From contig NZ_JACFOY010000001.1 in NCBI RefSeq assembly GCF_016102285.1, positions 868,001 to 932,000 of the forward strand: DNA of 64,000 bases, read 5' to 3'. Below are positions 1-9,415 of the stretch, piece after piece (the stretch's first letter is position 1; each line of letters opens with the position of its first letter). The notes beneath the pieces were generated by a model. The model was given only the letters and a program-made list of their open reading frames with translations, made no database searches and had not been told where the DNA came from. Source of the stretch: Bartonella sp. M0177. GTDB lineage: Bacteria > Pseudomonadota > Alphaproteobacteria > Rhizobiales > Rhizobiaceae. A program made the translations under genes and the position numbers.

Positions 1-1401
1 AAGTGTCAGAACACCGTCTTTATAATGGCTATCAACGGTTACTGTCGGTGTTCCGGCCTGTTCGTACCACAACATGAATTGCGATAAATCACGTCCTGAA
101 ACATCGGCAAAACAGGCGATGAAATCTTCAATTGTGCAAGCTTCGCCATCATGGCGCTGGAAATAAAGATCCATGCCTTTGCGGAAAAGCTCGTCGCCAA
201 GCATGGTATGAACCATGCGTACGACCTCTGCACCTTTTTCATAGACGGTTGTCGTATAAAAATTGTTGATTTCGCGATATTGCCGCGGACGGACAGGGTG
301 GGCGAGAGGCCCTGCATCTTCAGGAAACTGCGCAATTTTCAATACGCGAACATCGGAAATCCTGTGAACCGGGCGCGAGCGCTGGTCAGACGAAAATTCC
401 TGATCACGATAGACTGTCAAACCTTCTTTCAAGCAAAGTTGGAACCAGTCACGGCAGGTAATGCGATCGCCCGTCCAATTGTGAAAATATTCGTGTGCAA
501 TAACGCGTTCTATGCCCGCATAATCGAAATCGGTTGCGGTGTTCGGGTCGGCAAGGACATATTTATCATTGAAAATATTCAGCCCTTTGTTTTCCATTGC
601 GCCCATATTGAAGTCGGAAACCGCAACAATATTGAAAATATCAAGGTCATATTCGCGCCCGAACTTTTCTTCATCCCAACGCATTGCGCGTTTGAGTGAA
701 TCCATCGCATAGGCTGCGCGTTCTCTTTTACCTTTTTCGACATAAATTCCGAGTTTTACTTTCCGCCCCGACATAGTGGTGAAACTATCGTCATAATGGT
801 CAAGAGCGCCGCCAACGAGGGCAAAAAGATAGCAAGGTTTGGGATGCGGATCTTCCCAGATTGCATAATGGCGGCCGCCTTCAAGTTTGCCGGTTTCCAG
901 AAGATTGCCATTGGAAAGAAGTACCGGCTCATTCTTTTCATCAGCCTCGATGCGTGTTTTGAAAACCGAAAGAATATCAGGACGATCATAAAAATAGGTG
1001 ATCCGGCGGAAGCCCTGTGGCTCGTTCTGTGTGCAATAGACCCCGTTAGAGAGATAAAGCCCCATTAACTGGCGATTTTTCTTGGGATTGATTTGCGTGG
1101 TAACCTGAAGGGTAAATTTGCCTGAAGGGGGATTGTGAATTTCAAGTTTTTCAGGTGTTGCCGAATAGTCTTTAGGCTCGAGTTTCTGACCGTTGATTGC
1201 CACTGACAACAGTTTCAATTCGTCCCCGACAAGAACCAGTGGTGTTCCCGCTTTGGTGTTTTTGCGTGGTGAAAGGGAAAGTTTCGATTTTACGATTGTT
1301 TCAGTAGGATGAAGCGAAAAATCGAGCTCGGTGTTGGAAATTGCGTAATCGGTGGGCTTGTAATCTTCGAGACGATATACTGGAGTGTCAGATTTGGTCA
1401 T
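1..1401 (-). CDS. pepN: Aminopeptidase N, C-terminus cut off by window edge
   Basis: M1-family zinc aminopeptidase that removes N-terminal residues from peptides in the cytoplasm. The reading frame starts at the ATG at 1401 (MTKSDTPVYRLEDYKPTDY) and stays open to base 1, so 467 residues are visible; the family is usually about 870-880 residues long, and the rest lies outside the window. The substrate-binding motif GAMEN is at residues 267-271, and the zinc-binding HEXXH is at 303-307 (HEYFH) with the third ligand Glu at about 326, the spacing expected of M1 enzymes. The catalytic centre is therefore intact. It is transcribed away from the divergent EamA transporter gene. Confidence 0.95.
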   Translation of the reverse strand, partial: MTKSDTPVYRLEDYKPTDYAISNTELDFSLHPTETIVKSKLSLSPRKNTKAGTPLVLVGDELKLLSVAINGQKLEPKDYSATPEKLEIHNPPSGKFTLQVTTQINPKKNRQLMGLYLSNGVYCTQNEPQGFRRITYFYDRPDILSVFKTRIEADEKNEPVLLSNGNLLETGKLEGGRHYAIWEDPHPKPCYLFALVGGALDHYDDSFTTMSGRKVKLGIYVEKGKRERAAYAMDSLKRAMRWDEEKFGREYDLDIFNIVAVSDFNMGAMENKGLNIFNDKYVLADPNTATDFDYAGIERVIAHEYFHNWTGDRITCRDWFQLCLKEGLTVYRDQEFSSDQRSRPVHRISDVRVLKIAQFPEDAGPLAHPVRPRQYREINNFYTTTVYEKGAEVVRMVHTMLGDELFRKGMDLYFQRHDGEACTIEDFIACFADVSGRDLSQFMLWYEQAGTPTVTVDSHYKDGVLTL

Positions 1402-1656
1402 AAATCGTGCCTTTTTATAGAAGTTTATCATGAAGGTAAGCATATTTTGTCGAAACGACAACCGGCTCGAAAAGAAATCTCTGTTCATGCACACCAATGT
1501 GAATGGGAAATAGCATTGGTCCAACCTTCAAAACGTTTATTTTGGCAGTAAGCTTGTATATGAATGAAGAAAATGTCTCGTGCAAAGCAATTGGCAATTT
1601 TATTCGTTCAGTCTTATTGACTGCCGGATAAATGCTTTACCGACAGGAGAAAACTC

Positions 1657-2619
1657 GTGGAAAAACAATCACCGGCTATTCCGGATGCCCCTTCGGGGAA
1701 TGTCATGCTTGGAATCTGGATGAAGATTTTGTCGGTGGTCTGTTTTGTCGTTATGTACAGCTTTTTGAAATCGGCAAAAGGTGTTCCGGCAGGTGAACTG
1801 AGCTTCTTCCGGGCGTTTTTCGGCATTGTCCCGATCATCCTTTGGGTTATGTCATTAAAACAGCTTAAAACGGTTCTTTATACCAAAAACCTGACCGGAC
1901 ATGTTTTTCGGGGAATGTTCGGTACTTTTTCAATGCTATTCAGCTTTTATGCTTTGACCCTTCTACCACTTCCTGAAACAGTTGCCATCGGCTATGGAGA
2001 ACCACTTATACTTGTGGTTTTATGCGCAATCTTTCTTCATGAAAAAGTTTATTTTTATCGTTGGAGTGCGGTTATTGTCGGCCTTATCGGTGTGTTGATC
2101 ATTGTCTGGCCACGTCTTACCATTCTTGGTACGGCAAATGCCGATGTCGGTGCTTCAATTGGTGCGCTTTCCGCCCTTGGAGCGGCAATTATGGCGGCGA
2201 TTGCGATGTTGCTTGTCAGGAAACTGGTGTTTACCGAAAAGACAACAACAATCACCCTCTATTTCATGATAACCTCAAGCATTATATCGTTGATTACAGT
2301 ACCGTTCGGATGGGTCGTTCCGAATTTTTATCAAGCTTCCATGCTTATTCTGGCCGGGCTTTTCGGTGGTATTGCACAAATTTTCATGACACAGGCTTAT
2401 CGCCATGCAGAACCGTCAACGGTTGCACCTTTTGAATATACGTCAATGTTGTTAAGCCTTTTGAGCGGTTATTTCGTCTTTGATGAAGTTCCGACAATCG
2501 CAATGTTGTTCGGTGCATGCCTCGTCATCGGCTCGGGCATTTTCATTATCCTCAGAGAGTCCCATGTCATCGGGAAAAACCATACACGCCATCGTGCACT
2601 GTCCCATAAACACCGTTGA
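1657..2619 (+). CDS. EamA/DMT-family transporter
   Basis: Inner-membrane permease of the drug/metabolite transporter superfamily, 320 residues, with about ten hydrophobic segments arranged as two EamA halves. The first half ends near the motif EPLILVVLCAIFLHEKV and the second near PFEYTSMLLSLLSGYFVFDEV, the paired signature of this family. The substrate cannot be predicted. The start is a GTG with an AGGAGA ribosome-binding site at 1645-1650, six bases upstream. The C-terminal 20 residues are His/Arg-rich and polar. The gene converges with the uracil-DNA glycosylase gene, with only 17 bases between their ends. Confidence 0.85.
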   Translation: MEKQSPAIPDAPSGNVMLGIWMKILSVVCFVVMYSFLKSAKGVPAGELSFFRAFFGIVPIILWVMSLKQLKTVLYTKNLTGHVFRGMFGTFSMLFSFYALTLLPLPETVAIGYGEPLILVVLCAIFLHEKVYFYRWSAVIVGLIGVLIIVWPRLTILGTANADVGASIGALSALGAAIMAAIAMLLVRKLVFTEKTTTITLYFMITSSIISLITVPFGWVVPNFYQASMLILAGLFGGIAQIFMTQAYRHAEPSTVAPFEYTSMLLSLLSGYFVFDEVPTIAMLFGACLVIGSGIFIILRESHVIGKNHTRHRALSHKHR

Positions 2620-2636
2620 GCGCAAATCCGGAATGC

Positions 2637-3470
2637 TTAAACCGGCTGGTCAAGTGCATTGCGGATTTCCAGAAAATCTGCCCAGGCTAGTTTCTTCTGG
2701 CTCGGTGTTCGCAATAAATAGGCCGGATGGAATGTCGGCATCACCGGAATAGTTTTGCCATTTTCCAAGTGATGCGAGAGCCATTGTCCTCTGGTGCGGA
2801 TAATACCGTTTTTGACACCGGTCAGAACTTGCATAGCGGGGCCACCAAGAGCGACAAGAATTTTGGGTGCAGACAATTCTATCTGCCGTTCGATAAACGG
2901 GCGGCAAAGCTCGGTTTCCATCGGTGTCGGAGTACGGTTACCAGGTGGCCGCCAAGGTATAGTATTCGCAATATAAACCTCTTCCCGTTTCAAGCCGATT
3001 GCCGCGAGAATACGGTTGAGCAACATGCCGGAACGGCCAACGAATGGAATGCCTTGCAAATCTTCTTCCCGTCCTGGAGCTTCACCAACGAGCATAAGCT
3101 TCGAATGTGGTGTGCCATCGGCAAAACAGGTATTTTTTGCTGTAAGTTTCAATGTGCATCCATTGAAAGATTTGAGCGCTTCGAAGAGCTCGTCAAGATT
3201 TTTGGCGTTGCGGGCAAGTTCATGTGCTGTTGCAACCTGTCCTTCAACAGAAATGCGTTGAGGAGGAGCACGGCGGGGAGCAGGCCGAACAATTGTTTTG
3301 TCCGGAGGAACAGTTGTTTCACGTGCGGCGGCGGTTACCTGCTTTATAATTTCCGCCGATTGTTTGAAACGGTCGATAGGTTTGTCATCAAGTGGCGTGT
3401 CAACGCCGGCTTCCGAATAGAAGCCAAGCAACTCTTCATATGAAATCGTGCCGTTTGAACGCTCTGACAT
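2637..3470 (-). CDS. Uracil-DNA glycosylase, family 4-like
   Basis: Predicted to remove uracil from DNA as the first step of base excision repair. About 100 N-terminal residues are proline/charge-rich and unlike the core family; the glycosylase core follows with GEAPGREEDLQGIPFVGRSG, the PWRPPGNRTPT segment and a C-terminal FHPAYLLR motif. The ATG at 3470 (MSERSNG) is preferred over the upstream in-frame start at 3512 because AAGG lies just before it. Only three Cys are present (in GCTLK, NTCF and ELCRPF); the CxxC pair that helps hold the [4Fe-4S] cluster in classical family 4 enzymes is incomplete, so cluster binding is doubtful. A second, family 5 enzyme is encoded at 39.1 kb. Confidence 0.85.
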   Translation of the reverse strand: MSERSNGTISYEELLGFYSEAGVDTPLDDKPIDRFKQSAEIIKQVTAAARETTVPPDKTIVRPAPRRAPPQRISVEGQVATAHELARNAKNLDELFEALKSFNGCTLKLTAKNTCFADGTPHSKLMLVGEAPGREEDLQGIPFVGRSGMLLNRILAAIGLKREEVYIANTIPWRPPGNRTPTPMETELCRPFIERQIELSAPKILVALGGPAMQVLTGVKNGIIRTRGQWLSHHLENGKTIPVMPTFHPAYLLRTPSQKKLAWADFLEIRNALDQPV

Positions 3471-3810
3471 TGTAACCTTTAGTCTTTCAAAACCAATGAA
3501 TAGACCAAGCAATAGAGCTCTTCAAGACCGGATATCAGTTGGCCGATTGGTGGTTAGATCAGGAGACAGGAAAGGGACACCCCCAAGTTTGAAATTCAGC
3601 CGCCGGATATTACGTCAAGCAAAGAAGCCGCATTCAAAATTCTCCTGTTGCATGTTAATGGGAGAAAGCTCGGCCGAGTCAGAACGGGAGCTTGAACAGT
3701 TCTTAAGCATTTTGTTTTTCAAAAAAGCAGGTGGAGTTTTTTCAATATTTCAATGCCTTAGAAAATAACAATGGAATATGAAGCTCTGATAAATCGCGCC
3801 ACAAATTGAC
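3471..3810. other. Gene-free stretch
   Basis: About 340 bases between two minus-strand genes. It must hold the promoter of the uracil-DNA glycosylase gene, but no convincing -35/-10 pair, hairpin or small gene is visible. The open frame on the plus strand at 3448-3768 overlaps the start of the glycosylase gene, has no ribosome-binding site and has no recognisable protein character. Confidence 0.5.
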
Positions 3811-4920
3811 TTACCAGAGTGGTTCGCCGTGTCTTGCCATTAAAAACTCCGCAGCCTGCAAAAGACGGCCATCCGGAGCAATATGACGAATGAACATTGA
3901 TAGATCACGGCGCATTCGTTCGATCGGGCAACGTTCTATAAAGGCTTCCATACCAAGCGATTTCTCGCAAAGGTTAAGAATCCTGACACAGACATCCTCC
4001 ATCTGGTCATGTGCGAGAAGGCAGGCCAAAACAGCATCGTCGACATTCTCCTTCGTCGGTTTGCGCGTTGCTTCTTCAACAAGACAAGCCGTTTTAAAAA
4101 GCATGGCCGAAGCTGCCAATGTTTCGGAACGTGCTTTTGCAAGGCGTGTTAGCTGGAAAGGATCATCAAGCCGGTTTTTGCGAATAAGCATTTCGCGCCA
4201 CGTGTCAATGATCGCTTCTGCACCGCCAAGGTGAGCGACACTATGGCGCCAGACGCCACCTATATAGTGTGGTTCCTGATGAAAATCCCCCGGTTGTCCA
4301 AAAAGATTGCCTTCTTTAATTTCCAAATCGGAAAAATCGAACGAACCGGTCAGTGTCGGACGCATACCGGAAGCATCCCAATATTCGATATTTTGTCGTG
4401 AGGTGTCGGTGACATCTACCACAGCGAGTTGATCGGCATCTCTTTCATTTTTTCGGAGACGTATAATTGCCAATTCAACCATTCCCAATCCGGTTACCAG
4501 ACGTTTTTCCCCATGGAGCCTGATTTTTCCGTTCGGCAAAGTGGTAAATCTTAAAGGTTGATTGAGACTGGCACCCCAAACTCCCAGAAGCGCGCCTTCC
4601 TTGACCTTGGAAAAAATGGTTTTTCTTAAACGGTTATGGGCATAGAGCTCGATAAGACGCACGGCATGAAGATGCCCTTCGAAAAGGCGTGCAAGCGACA
4701 GATTGGCTTTGCCAAGCCTGCGTAAAAAATCGAATGAAGCTTTGGTTTCATTTTCATTTTTCGTCAAAGCCCAATTGCTGCCGCCAAGTTTTTTGGGGAG
4801 ACAAGCACGAAGTGCGCCACTTTCATTCAACCGTTGCAAGTCGACCGTCAGCCCATATTCTTCTACATGATCGGCACTCTCCGAAATGAGGTCAAACAGG
4901 GCTTCATCATCCGTAGACAT
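3811..4920 (-). CDS. Acyl-CoA dehydrogenase-like protein
   Basis: Flavoprotein of the acyl-CoA dehydrogenase fold, 369 residues. The N-terminal helical domain (LNESGALRACLPKKLGGSNW) is followed by a middle beta domain containing GVWGASLNQPLRF and WDASGMRPTLTGSFDFSDL, and a C-terminal helical bundle with HSVAHLGGAEAIID. The usual catalytic Glu cannot be placed with confidence, and the sequence is a divergent member such as those found beside glycosyltransferase genes in rhizobia, so the substrate is unknown. The start at 4920 (MSTDDEALF) is chosen because GGAA lies upstream; 4938 is the alternative. It stands alone between the two neighbouring minus-strand genes. Confidence 0.75.
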   Translation of the reverse strand: MSTDDEALFDLISESADHVEEYGLTVDLQRLNESGALRACLPKKLGGSNWALTKNENETKASFDFLRRLGKANLSLARLFEGHLHAVRLIELYAHNRLRKTIFSKVKEGALLGVWGASLNQPLRFTTLPNGKIRLHGEKRLVTGLGMVELAIIRLRKNERDADQLAVVDVTDTSRQNIEYWDASGMRPTLTGSFDFSDLEIKEGNLFGQPGDFHQEPHYIGGVWRHSVAHLGGAEAIIDTWREMLIRKNRLDDPFQLTRLAKARSETLAASAMLFKTACLVEEATRKPTKENVDDAVLACLLAHDQMEDVCVRILNLCEKSLGMEAFIERCPIERMRRDLSMFIRHIAPDGRLLQAAEFLMARHGEPLW

Positions 4921-5094
4921 AGGTGTTTCCATAAACATTTCAGAAAATCCGTCAGCAAAAAATGCTCGGAAGTTAAAATGCGCAAAGGCGGAAGAAATTC
5001 AAAAACAAAACGGAAAAAGGCCCATTCGCTCCGCATTTGGCCTTGTTTTTCTTAGAGGTTCATGGAAATGCCGGAATTTGGTAGATTGGTTGTA

Positions 5095-6111
5095 TCAAAA
5101 CCGGTCATAATCGAAGCTGAATTCGGCAAGTACCGGTAGATGATCGGAACCGAAAAAAGCAAGACGTTTGACGCTTATAGGTTTGATGTCTTCGGAAAGC
5201 AGAATCTGGTCAATAGGGAGTCCTAAATAAGGCCGCAAAGGAGCCGGAAAGCTACATGAGAGCCATGTTGGACCGATGCCGGAAATGTGCCGTGTAGCGG
5301 TTAGTCTTTCCATTCTGGAAACGGTATTGCTCCATGTTACGCTATTGAAGTCGCCTGCAACAATCCGTTGCGGAACTTTGTGCTCGAAATCGGTTCTGAA
5401 CGCACCGTTTTCCAGTTCATCTAATTGTAAATTCTGCCCGAATGGCCATGGCCAGGCAAGATGAGCGGAGACAATTTCAAACGGAGGATAATCCGTTTTA
5501 TCTGACTGTAATTTTATTTTTGCGACATAACCATGGGTGGTTGTCGCATCGTAACAGGTAACAATAGGAGAATTGGTAAAACCGTAGCGGGATAAAAACC
5601 TGTCTGACAGGATAACGCCTGTCGCACCTGCGCGGTCATTGTCGGCCACGCAACCGATAATCGTCAAATTGTTGTTTTGAAAAAATTCGCGCCATTTTGC
5701 GGAAGCTTCTTGCACCGTGATAATATCAGGCTTTTCTTTTTCTATGAGAGTCAGGAATTTTTCCGGAGTTTGATTGTCAAAGCGTAAATTGGCTTGCAAC
5801 AGTTTGACAGTCGAGCTTTTTAGCATTCCGGAGTTTGGTGAAACGCCGCCATCAGTCAAGCTTAAACTGATGAGGGCAGCCGCGAATATTATCGGAAAAA
5901 CAGCTTTTTGCCGAAGTTTTGTGAAAATAAGAGGAAAAGCCAGTAAAATAGTAAAAAACGCGAGTGGAATGCGAATATCGGAAAGTGAATCAAAAAACGG
6001 ATGAAAAGCTGTGAATAAACTCGCAAATAACGGCAAAGTCGACAAAACGACGACAATAAACCAAACGAAGGTAAGAGGCTGACAAACGGATTTTCCGGAA
6101 TGTTTATCCAT
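5095..6111 (-). CDS. Membrane-anchored endonuclease/exonuclease/phosphatase family protein
   Basis: 338 residues: three hydrophobic segments at about 13-31, 46-64 and 71-85, then an endonuclease/exonuclease/phosphatase (EEP) domain. Catalytic motifs are all visible: N108 in LLQANLRFD, E135 in IITVQEAS, the central His in VSAHLAWPW, D and N in VAGDFNSVTW, and the terminal SDH in FGSDHLPVLAEF. The family is Mg-dependent and cleaves phosphodiester or phosphate bonds in nucleic acids, lipids or sugars; which one applies here cannot be told. The topology suggests that the catalytic domain lies outside the cytoplasm. A 46-residue membrane ORF ends 36 bases upstream and is probably co-transcribed. 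Confidence 0.85.
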   Translation of the reverse strand: MDKHSGKSVCQPLTFVWFIVVVLSTLPLFASLFTAFHPFFDSLSDIRIPLAFFTILLAFPLIFTKLRQKAVFPIIFAAALISLSLTDGGVSPNSGMLKSSTVKLLQANLRFDNQTPEKFLTLIEKEKPDIITVQEASAKWREFFQNNNLTIIGCVADNDRAGATGVILSDRFLSRYGFTNSPIVTCYDATTTHGYVAKIKLQSDKTDYPPFEIVSAHLAWPWPFGQNLQLDELENGAFRTDFEHKVPQRIVAGDFNSVTWSNTVSRMERLTATRHISGIGPTWLSCSFPAPLRPYLGLPIDQILLSEDIKPISVKRLAFFGSDHLPVLAEFSFDYDRF

Positions 6112-6147
6112 TTTGGTTGCCGTCTAAAATGCGGCACAAGCCAACCA

Positions 6148-6288
6148 TCAATTCGTCGATTGACTTGTCAGGGGAGCAAAAATCGGCTTTGCATAGGCCG
6201 GAGTCTTGGCATGGAACAAAGCAAATGCGCCTAGAACCGCCACAAAAACCAAAGTCAAAAACAATATAGAAAAGCGACGAATCAGCAT
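6148..6288 (-). CDS. Small single-pass membrane protein (46 aa)
   Basis: A short open frame starting at the ATG at 6288 with a good ribosome-binding site (AAGGGAGCC, five bases upstream). The N-terminus is MLIRRFSILFLTLVFVAVLG, a basic n-region followed by a strongly hydrophobic stretch to about residue 25, then a short polar tail AKTPAYAKPIFAPLTSQSTN. This is either a single transmembrane helix or an uncleaved or cleaved signal peptide with a tiny mature tail. It ends 36 bases before the start of the EEP-family gene in the same direction, which suggests one transcript. I do not recognise the family. The ribosome-binding site and membrane character are the evidence; expression is unproven. 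Confidence 0.5.
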   Translation of the reverse strand: MLIRRFSILFLTLVFVAVLGAFALFHAKTPAYAKPIFAPLTSQSTN

Positions 6289-6588
6289 AATTTGGCTCCC
6301 TTCGTTAACCATATTGCATAAATTATTTCATTTGAAACTAGTTATCTTCCATGAGGAAGCGAGATTTATTATCATATCAACTGTTCTGTTGTTTTGGACA
6401 ATAGCAGTTACTGATATCGTATTGATTATAAAATACGTGGCGTTGGTTCCAAAAGGAACTATCTCTTTTTATCGCTTCATATCGCCAAAGGCCTGAAATT
6501 TTGGCTGTAAACAAGTGAAGTCGGGTTGGCCACTTTTCATGTGAACTGTCCCGAAAAAAACGTCTAACAAATACTCATATGATCTGGC
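6289..6588. other. Gene-free stretch between the macrodomain gene and the small membrane ORF
   Basis: About 300 bases that should hold the promoter of the small membrane ORF and EEP gene. No gene is visible. The plus-strand frame 6206-6496 runs antisense to the small ORF and has no family resemblance. Confidence 0.5.
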
Positions 6589-6617
6589 ACACATAGTTGA
6601 TAAAATTGACTATGTGT
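6589..6617 (-). terminator. Hairpin at the stop codon of the macrodomain gene
   Basis: Perfect 9-base inverted repeat ACACATAGT / ACTATGTGT with an 11-base loop, starting at the last base of the macrodomain stop codon. There is no T-run after it on the minus strand, so it is either a weak or factor-dependent terminator or a 3'-end stabilising stem. Confidence 0.35.
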
Positions 6618-7138
6618 CATGGCAAACCGTGAAGCTGATCGCGATAGATATCCATCATGTCTTTCGAAAAACAACAAAAAATGACCTTTTGAGGAAAGTC
6701 GCTCTTTTTTAAAAATTGAATAGTGGTGGAAATAGCAATTTTTGCTGCTTCTCTGTGAGGATAACCATAGACACCGGCAGAAATTGCCGGAAATGCGATT
6801 GATTGGAATTGCTTATTTTTTGCAATCGCAAGTGAATTCTCGTAACATGATTGAAGTTTTTCCGCTTCATGGTCAACGCCGCCATACCAGATCGGTCCGA
6901 CTGTGTGGATAATGTAGCGGGCGGGCAGGCGATAACCTTTTGTGAGCTTTGCTTCACCTGTTTTACAACCATTAAGCGCCTTGCAGTCGGTAAGCAGTTC
7001 GGGGCCGGCAGCCTTATGAATTGCACCATCCACTCCGCCGCCGCCAAGAAGAGTTGTATTGGCCGCATTGACAATGGCATCGACATCAAGCGTGGTAATG
7101 TCGCCACAAATGACAGAAATACGGTTTTTGTCTATCAT
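6617..7138 (-). CDS. Macrodomain protein, O-acetyl-ADP-ribose deacetylase type
   Basis: Single macrodomain of 173 residues, of the YmdB/MacroD class, which hydrolyses O-acetyl-ADP-ribose and removes ADP-ribose from acidic residues. Motifs: GDIT at 12-15, VNAAN at 23-27, the catalytic loop GGGGVDGAIHKAAG at 32-45, the diphosphate-binding segment YIIHTVGPIW and the ribose-binding PAISAGVYGYP. The start codon is the GTG or ATG near 7138 (MIDKNRISV). It lies between the thiamine operon and the small-membrane/EEP unit, same strand, without tight coupling to either, so it is probably its own transcription unit. Confidence 0.9.
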   Translation of the reverse strand: MIDKNRISVICGDITTLDVDAIVNAANTTLLGGGGVDGAIHKAAGPELLTDCKALNGCKTGEAKLTKGYRLPARYIIHTVGPIWYGGVDHEAEKLQSCYENSLAIAKNKQFQSIAFPAISAGVYGYPHREAAKIAISTTIQFLKKSDFPQKVIFCCFSKDMMDIYRDQLHGLP

Positions 7139-7275
7139 TAACGATTTCCCCTTCGTTTAGAAATATCGATTGCTTTAATTGTGACGCTTTTCAAGCGAAG
7201 TGAAAATAGCCAAAAAACACCCGAAAAAATCAGTAAAACGAGCCTGCAAATCGTGAGGTGAGTGAAAAGACCTGC

Positions 7276-8031
7276 TCAACTTTTTGAAAAAGAAGCAGCG
7301 CGTTCCCGCAATAATTGATAGACATAGTTTTTGGCAGTTTCGACTGCATCTTCCAGTGATTTACCTTTGGCAATCCCGCAGGCGATGGCCGTTGATAAGG
7401 TACATCCTGTTCCTCGCATCGTTGCATTGAGACGTGAATTCGAAAAATTGGTGGTACGGGAAGAGGAAACAAGGCTATCGATTGCAATATCTCCTGTTTC
7501 ATGCCCGCCTTTTGCGAGAACATATTTGGAGCCCGAAGCTAACAGTTTTTTTGCTTGCTCGATCGTTCGGGTATGATTTTGAGAAGGGGGCTCTCCGGTC
7601 AAAGCAGCAAGCTCGGGAATATTGGGCGTGACAAGATAACAATATTTCAACAGCTTTTCTTTGATGACGTTTACTGTTTTGTCGTCTGCAAGGACACCGC
7701 CCGATGACGCGCGAATGACCGGATCAAGTATAACCGGAATGTCGGAAAAATTGTCAAGAACGCTGCAAATTGCCTCGACAATTTCAGGTGATCCCGTCAT
7801 TCCTACTTTAATAGTCGAAATTTTATCCGACCGGAGTGCGGCCAACATTTGCCCGCGGATAATGTCACCATTCATCGGCAGTTTTGTTTCGACATGGTAG
7901 TCATCCTGCACATTGACGGAAGTGACAGCAAGCCCTGTTTTGACCGAAAAATGGCTTGCTGTTTCGATATCACGGACGATACCCGCACCACCCGTTGGAT
8001 CGGTTCCGGCAACGATGAGTATTTTGGGCAT
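7276..8031 (-). CDS. thiD: Hydroxymethylpyrimidine/phosphomethylpyrimidine kinase
   Basis: Phosphorylates 4-amino-5-hydroxymethyl-2-methylpyrimidine (HMP) and HMP-phosphate to give the HMP-pyrophosphate used by ThiE. 251 residues with the ribokinase-like fold: N-terminal VAGTDPTGGAGIVRDIE, and the C-terminal anion hole MRGTGCTLSTAIACGI. The start ATG at 8031 overlaps the TGA of thiE as TGATG, indicating translational coupling; in-frame upstream ATGs exist but lie inside thiE. Last gene of the thiO-S-G-E-D operon, so under control of the TPP riboswitch. Because it can phosphorylate free HMP it also supports salvage, which matters as thiC is not in this cluster. Confidence 0.93.
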   Translation of the reverse strand: MPKILIVAGTDPTGGAGIVRDIETASHFSVKTGLAVTSVNVQDDYHVETKLPMNGDIIRGQMLAALRSDKISTIKVGMTGSPEIVEAICSVLDNFSDIPVILDPVIRASSGGVLADDKTVNVIKEKLLKYCYLVTPNIPELAALTGEPPSQNHTRTIEQAKKLLASGSKYVLAKGGHETGDIAIDSLVSSSRTTNFSNSRLNATMRGTGCTLSTAIACGIAKGKSLEDAVETAKNYVYQLLRERAASFSKS

Positions 8032-8639
8032 CAGCGCCATTTTCGTGTAGCTTCTAACCATTGTTTTACACGGTCTTCGGGGTTTTTGTTCAAGGCAATA
8101 TCGGTTACCACAGCAGCGCTATCGGCACCGGCTTCCAATACAGCCTTGGCACGTTCCGGATTCAATCCACCAATTGCAACCAGAGGAAGATCACCAACGA
8201 GCTTTTTCCAGCGGGTCACTTTTTCCAACCCCTGAGGTTGCCACTTCATCTTTTTCAATATGGTTTGATAAACAGGCCCTAAAGCGACATAATCCGGCTT
8301 GGCCTCAAGCGCTTTATTGAGCTCGCTTGCATCATGCGTACTGACGCCGAGTTTCAATCCTGCTTTCTTTATTTTGTCGACATTTGCATCGACAAGATCT
8401 TCCTGTCCGAGGTGAATAAAATCACATTTTTCCTCGATTGCCGCTTTCCAATAATCATTGATGATCAACTGACAATGAAATTGTTTGCAAACAAGTTTTG
8501 CTCTCTGGATGTGCTGGTGGAGAACCTCTAAAGGTACATTTTTCATCCGCAATTGCACCAGTTTAACGCCAAGCGGTATCAGTTTCTCGATCCAGTCTGC
8601 ACTGTCAACGATAAGATAAAAGGGGTCTAATTTGATCAA
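8031..8639 (-). CDS. thiE: Thiamine-phosphate synthase
   Basis: Joins HMP-pyrophosphate and the thiazole phosphate to make thiamine monophosphate. 202 residues, a normal length for this TIM-barrel enzyme. Recognisable are [16 protein letters not shown], the FIHLGQEDL strand, [18 protein letters not shown] and the phosphate-binding VAIGGL. The start at 8639 overlaps the thiG stop by four bases (ATGA), and its own stop overlaps the thiD start. Confidence 0.93.
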   Translation of the reverse strand: MIKLDPFYLIVDSADWIEKLIPLGVKLVQLRMKNVPLEVLHQHIQRAKLVCKQFHCQLIINDYWKAAIEEKCDFIHLGQEDLVDANVDKIKKAGLKLGVSTHDASELNKALEAKPDYVALGPVYQTILKKMKWQPQGLEKVTRWKKLVGDLPLVAIGGLNPERAKAVLEAGADSAAVVTDIALNKNPEDRVKQWLEATRKWR

Positions 8640-9415
8640 AATACTGCCTTTCCAAACACCGGTGTTGAAGGAACAGCAACATCTCTGGGCTCCAACATTC
8701 CGGCTTTATATGCACTTTGTCCGGCTTTTATAGCATGTGCAAACGCCTCCGCCATCAATACCGGATCACCAGCCTTGGCGACAGCCGTGTTGAGCAATAC
8801 ACCATCATAACCGAGTTCCATGGCTATTGCCGCATGCGACGGGCGACCAATTCCGGCATCCACAATCAAAGAAAGCTCCGGAAAATTGGCGCGGATTGTA
8901 CGCAAGCCGTCAACATCTCTCGGTCCTTTTGCCGATCCGATAGGGGCACACCAAGGCATAATGACACGACACCCTGCATCAGCGAGCTTTTCTGCGACAA
9001 TGAGGTCATCTGTCGTATAGGGAAAGACTTGAAACCCGTCCTCATTAAGAATGCGGGCAGCTTCAACCAGAGCAAATACATCCGGTTGCAGCGTGTCGGC
9101 ATTGCCGATGACTTCCAGTTTAATCCAGGGCGTTTTGAAAATGTCGCGCGCCATATGCGCCGTTGTAACAGCTTCTTTTACTGTAAAGCATCCGGCGGTG
9201 TTAGGAAGAATGGATACTCCGAGGGATTTTATAAGCGAAAAAAATTGTCCCCCTTGTTTTCCGCCTGCCGTTTCACGACGCAGAGATAATGTTACAATCT
9301 CTGTATGGGAAGCACGAATTGCATCTTCAAAAATTTTTGGCGATGGATATTGCGCTGTTCCCAACAGAAGATGGGATGAAAATTTTTTATCATAAAGTTC
9401 AAGCAACTTGCTCAA
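8636..9415 (-). CDS. thiG: Thiazole synthase
   Basis: Makes the thiazole phosphate from deoxyxylulose phosphate, dehydroglycine and the sulfur carried by ThiS thiocarboxylate. 259 residues with the Schiff-base Lys in [11 protein letters not shown], the VFPYTTDD strand, [12 protein letters not shown] and the phosphate-binding [11 protein letters not shown] and [11 protein letters not shown] segments. It overlaps thiS upstream and thiE downstream by four bases each. The glycine-derived imine should come from the thiO product of the same operon. Confidence 0.95.
   Translation of the reverse strand: MSKLLELYDKKFSSHLLLGTAQYPSPKIFEDAIRASHTEIVTLSLRRETAGGKQGGQFFSLIKSLGVSILPNTAGCFTVKEAVTTAHMARDIFKTPWIKLEVIGNADTLQPDVFALVEAARILNEDGFQVFPYTTDDLIVAEKLADAGCRVIMPWCAPIGSAKGPRDVDGLRTIRANFPELSLIVDAGIGRPSHAAIAMELGYDGVLLNTAVAKAGDPVLMAEAFAHAIKAGQSAYKAGMLEPRDVAVPSTPVFGKAVF

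Noticed and set aside
2727-3443. 238-codon plus-strand frame
   Set aside because: Antisense shadow of the family 4-like uracil-DNA glycosylase gene.
6206-6496. 96-codon plus-strand frame
   Set aside because: Overlaps the better supported 46-residue minus-strand gene, which has a ribosome-binding site and membrane signature.
8717-9289. 190-codon plus-strand frame
   Set aside because: Antisense shadow of thiG.
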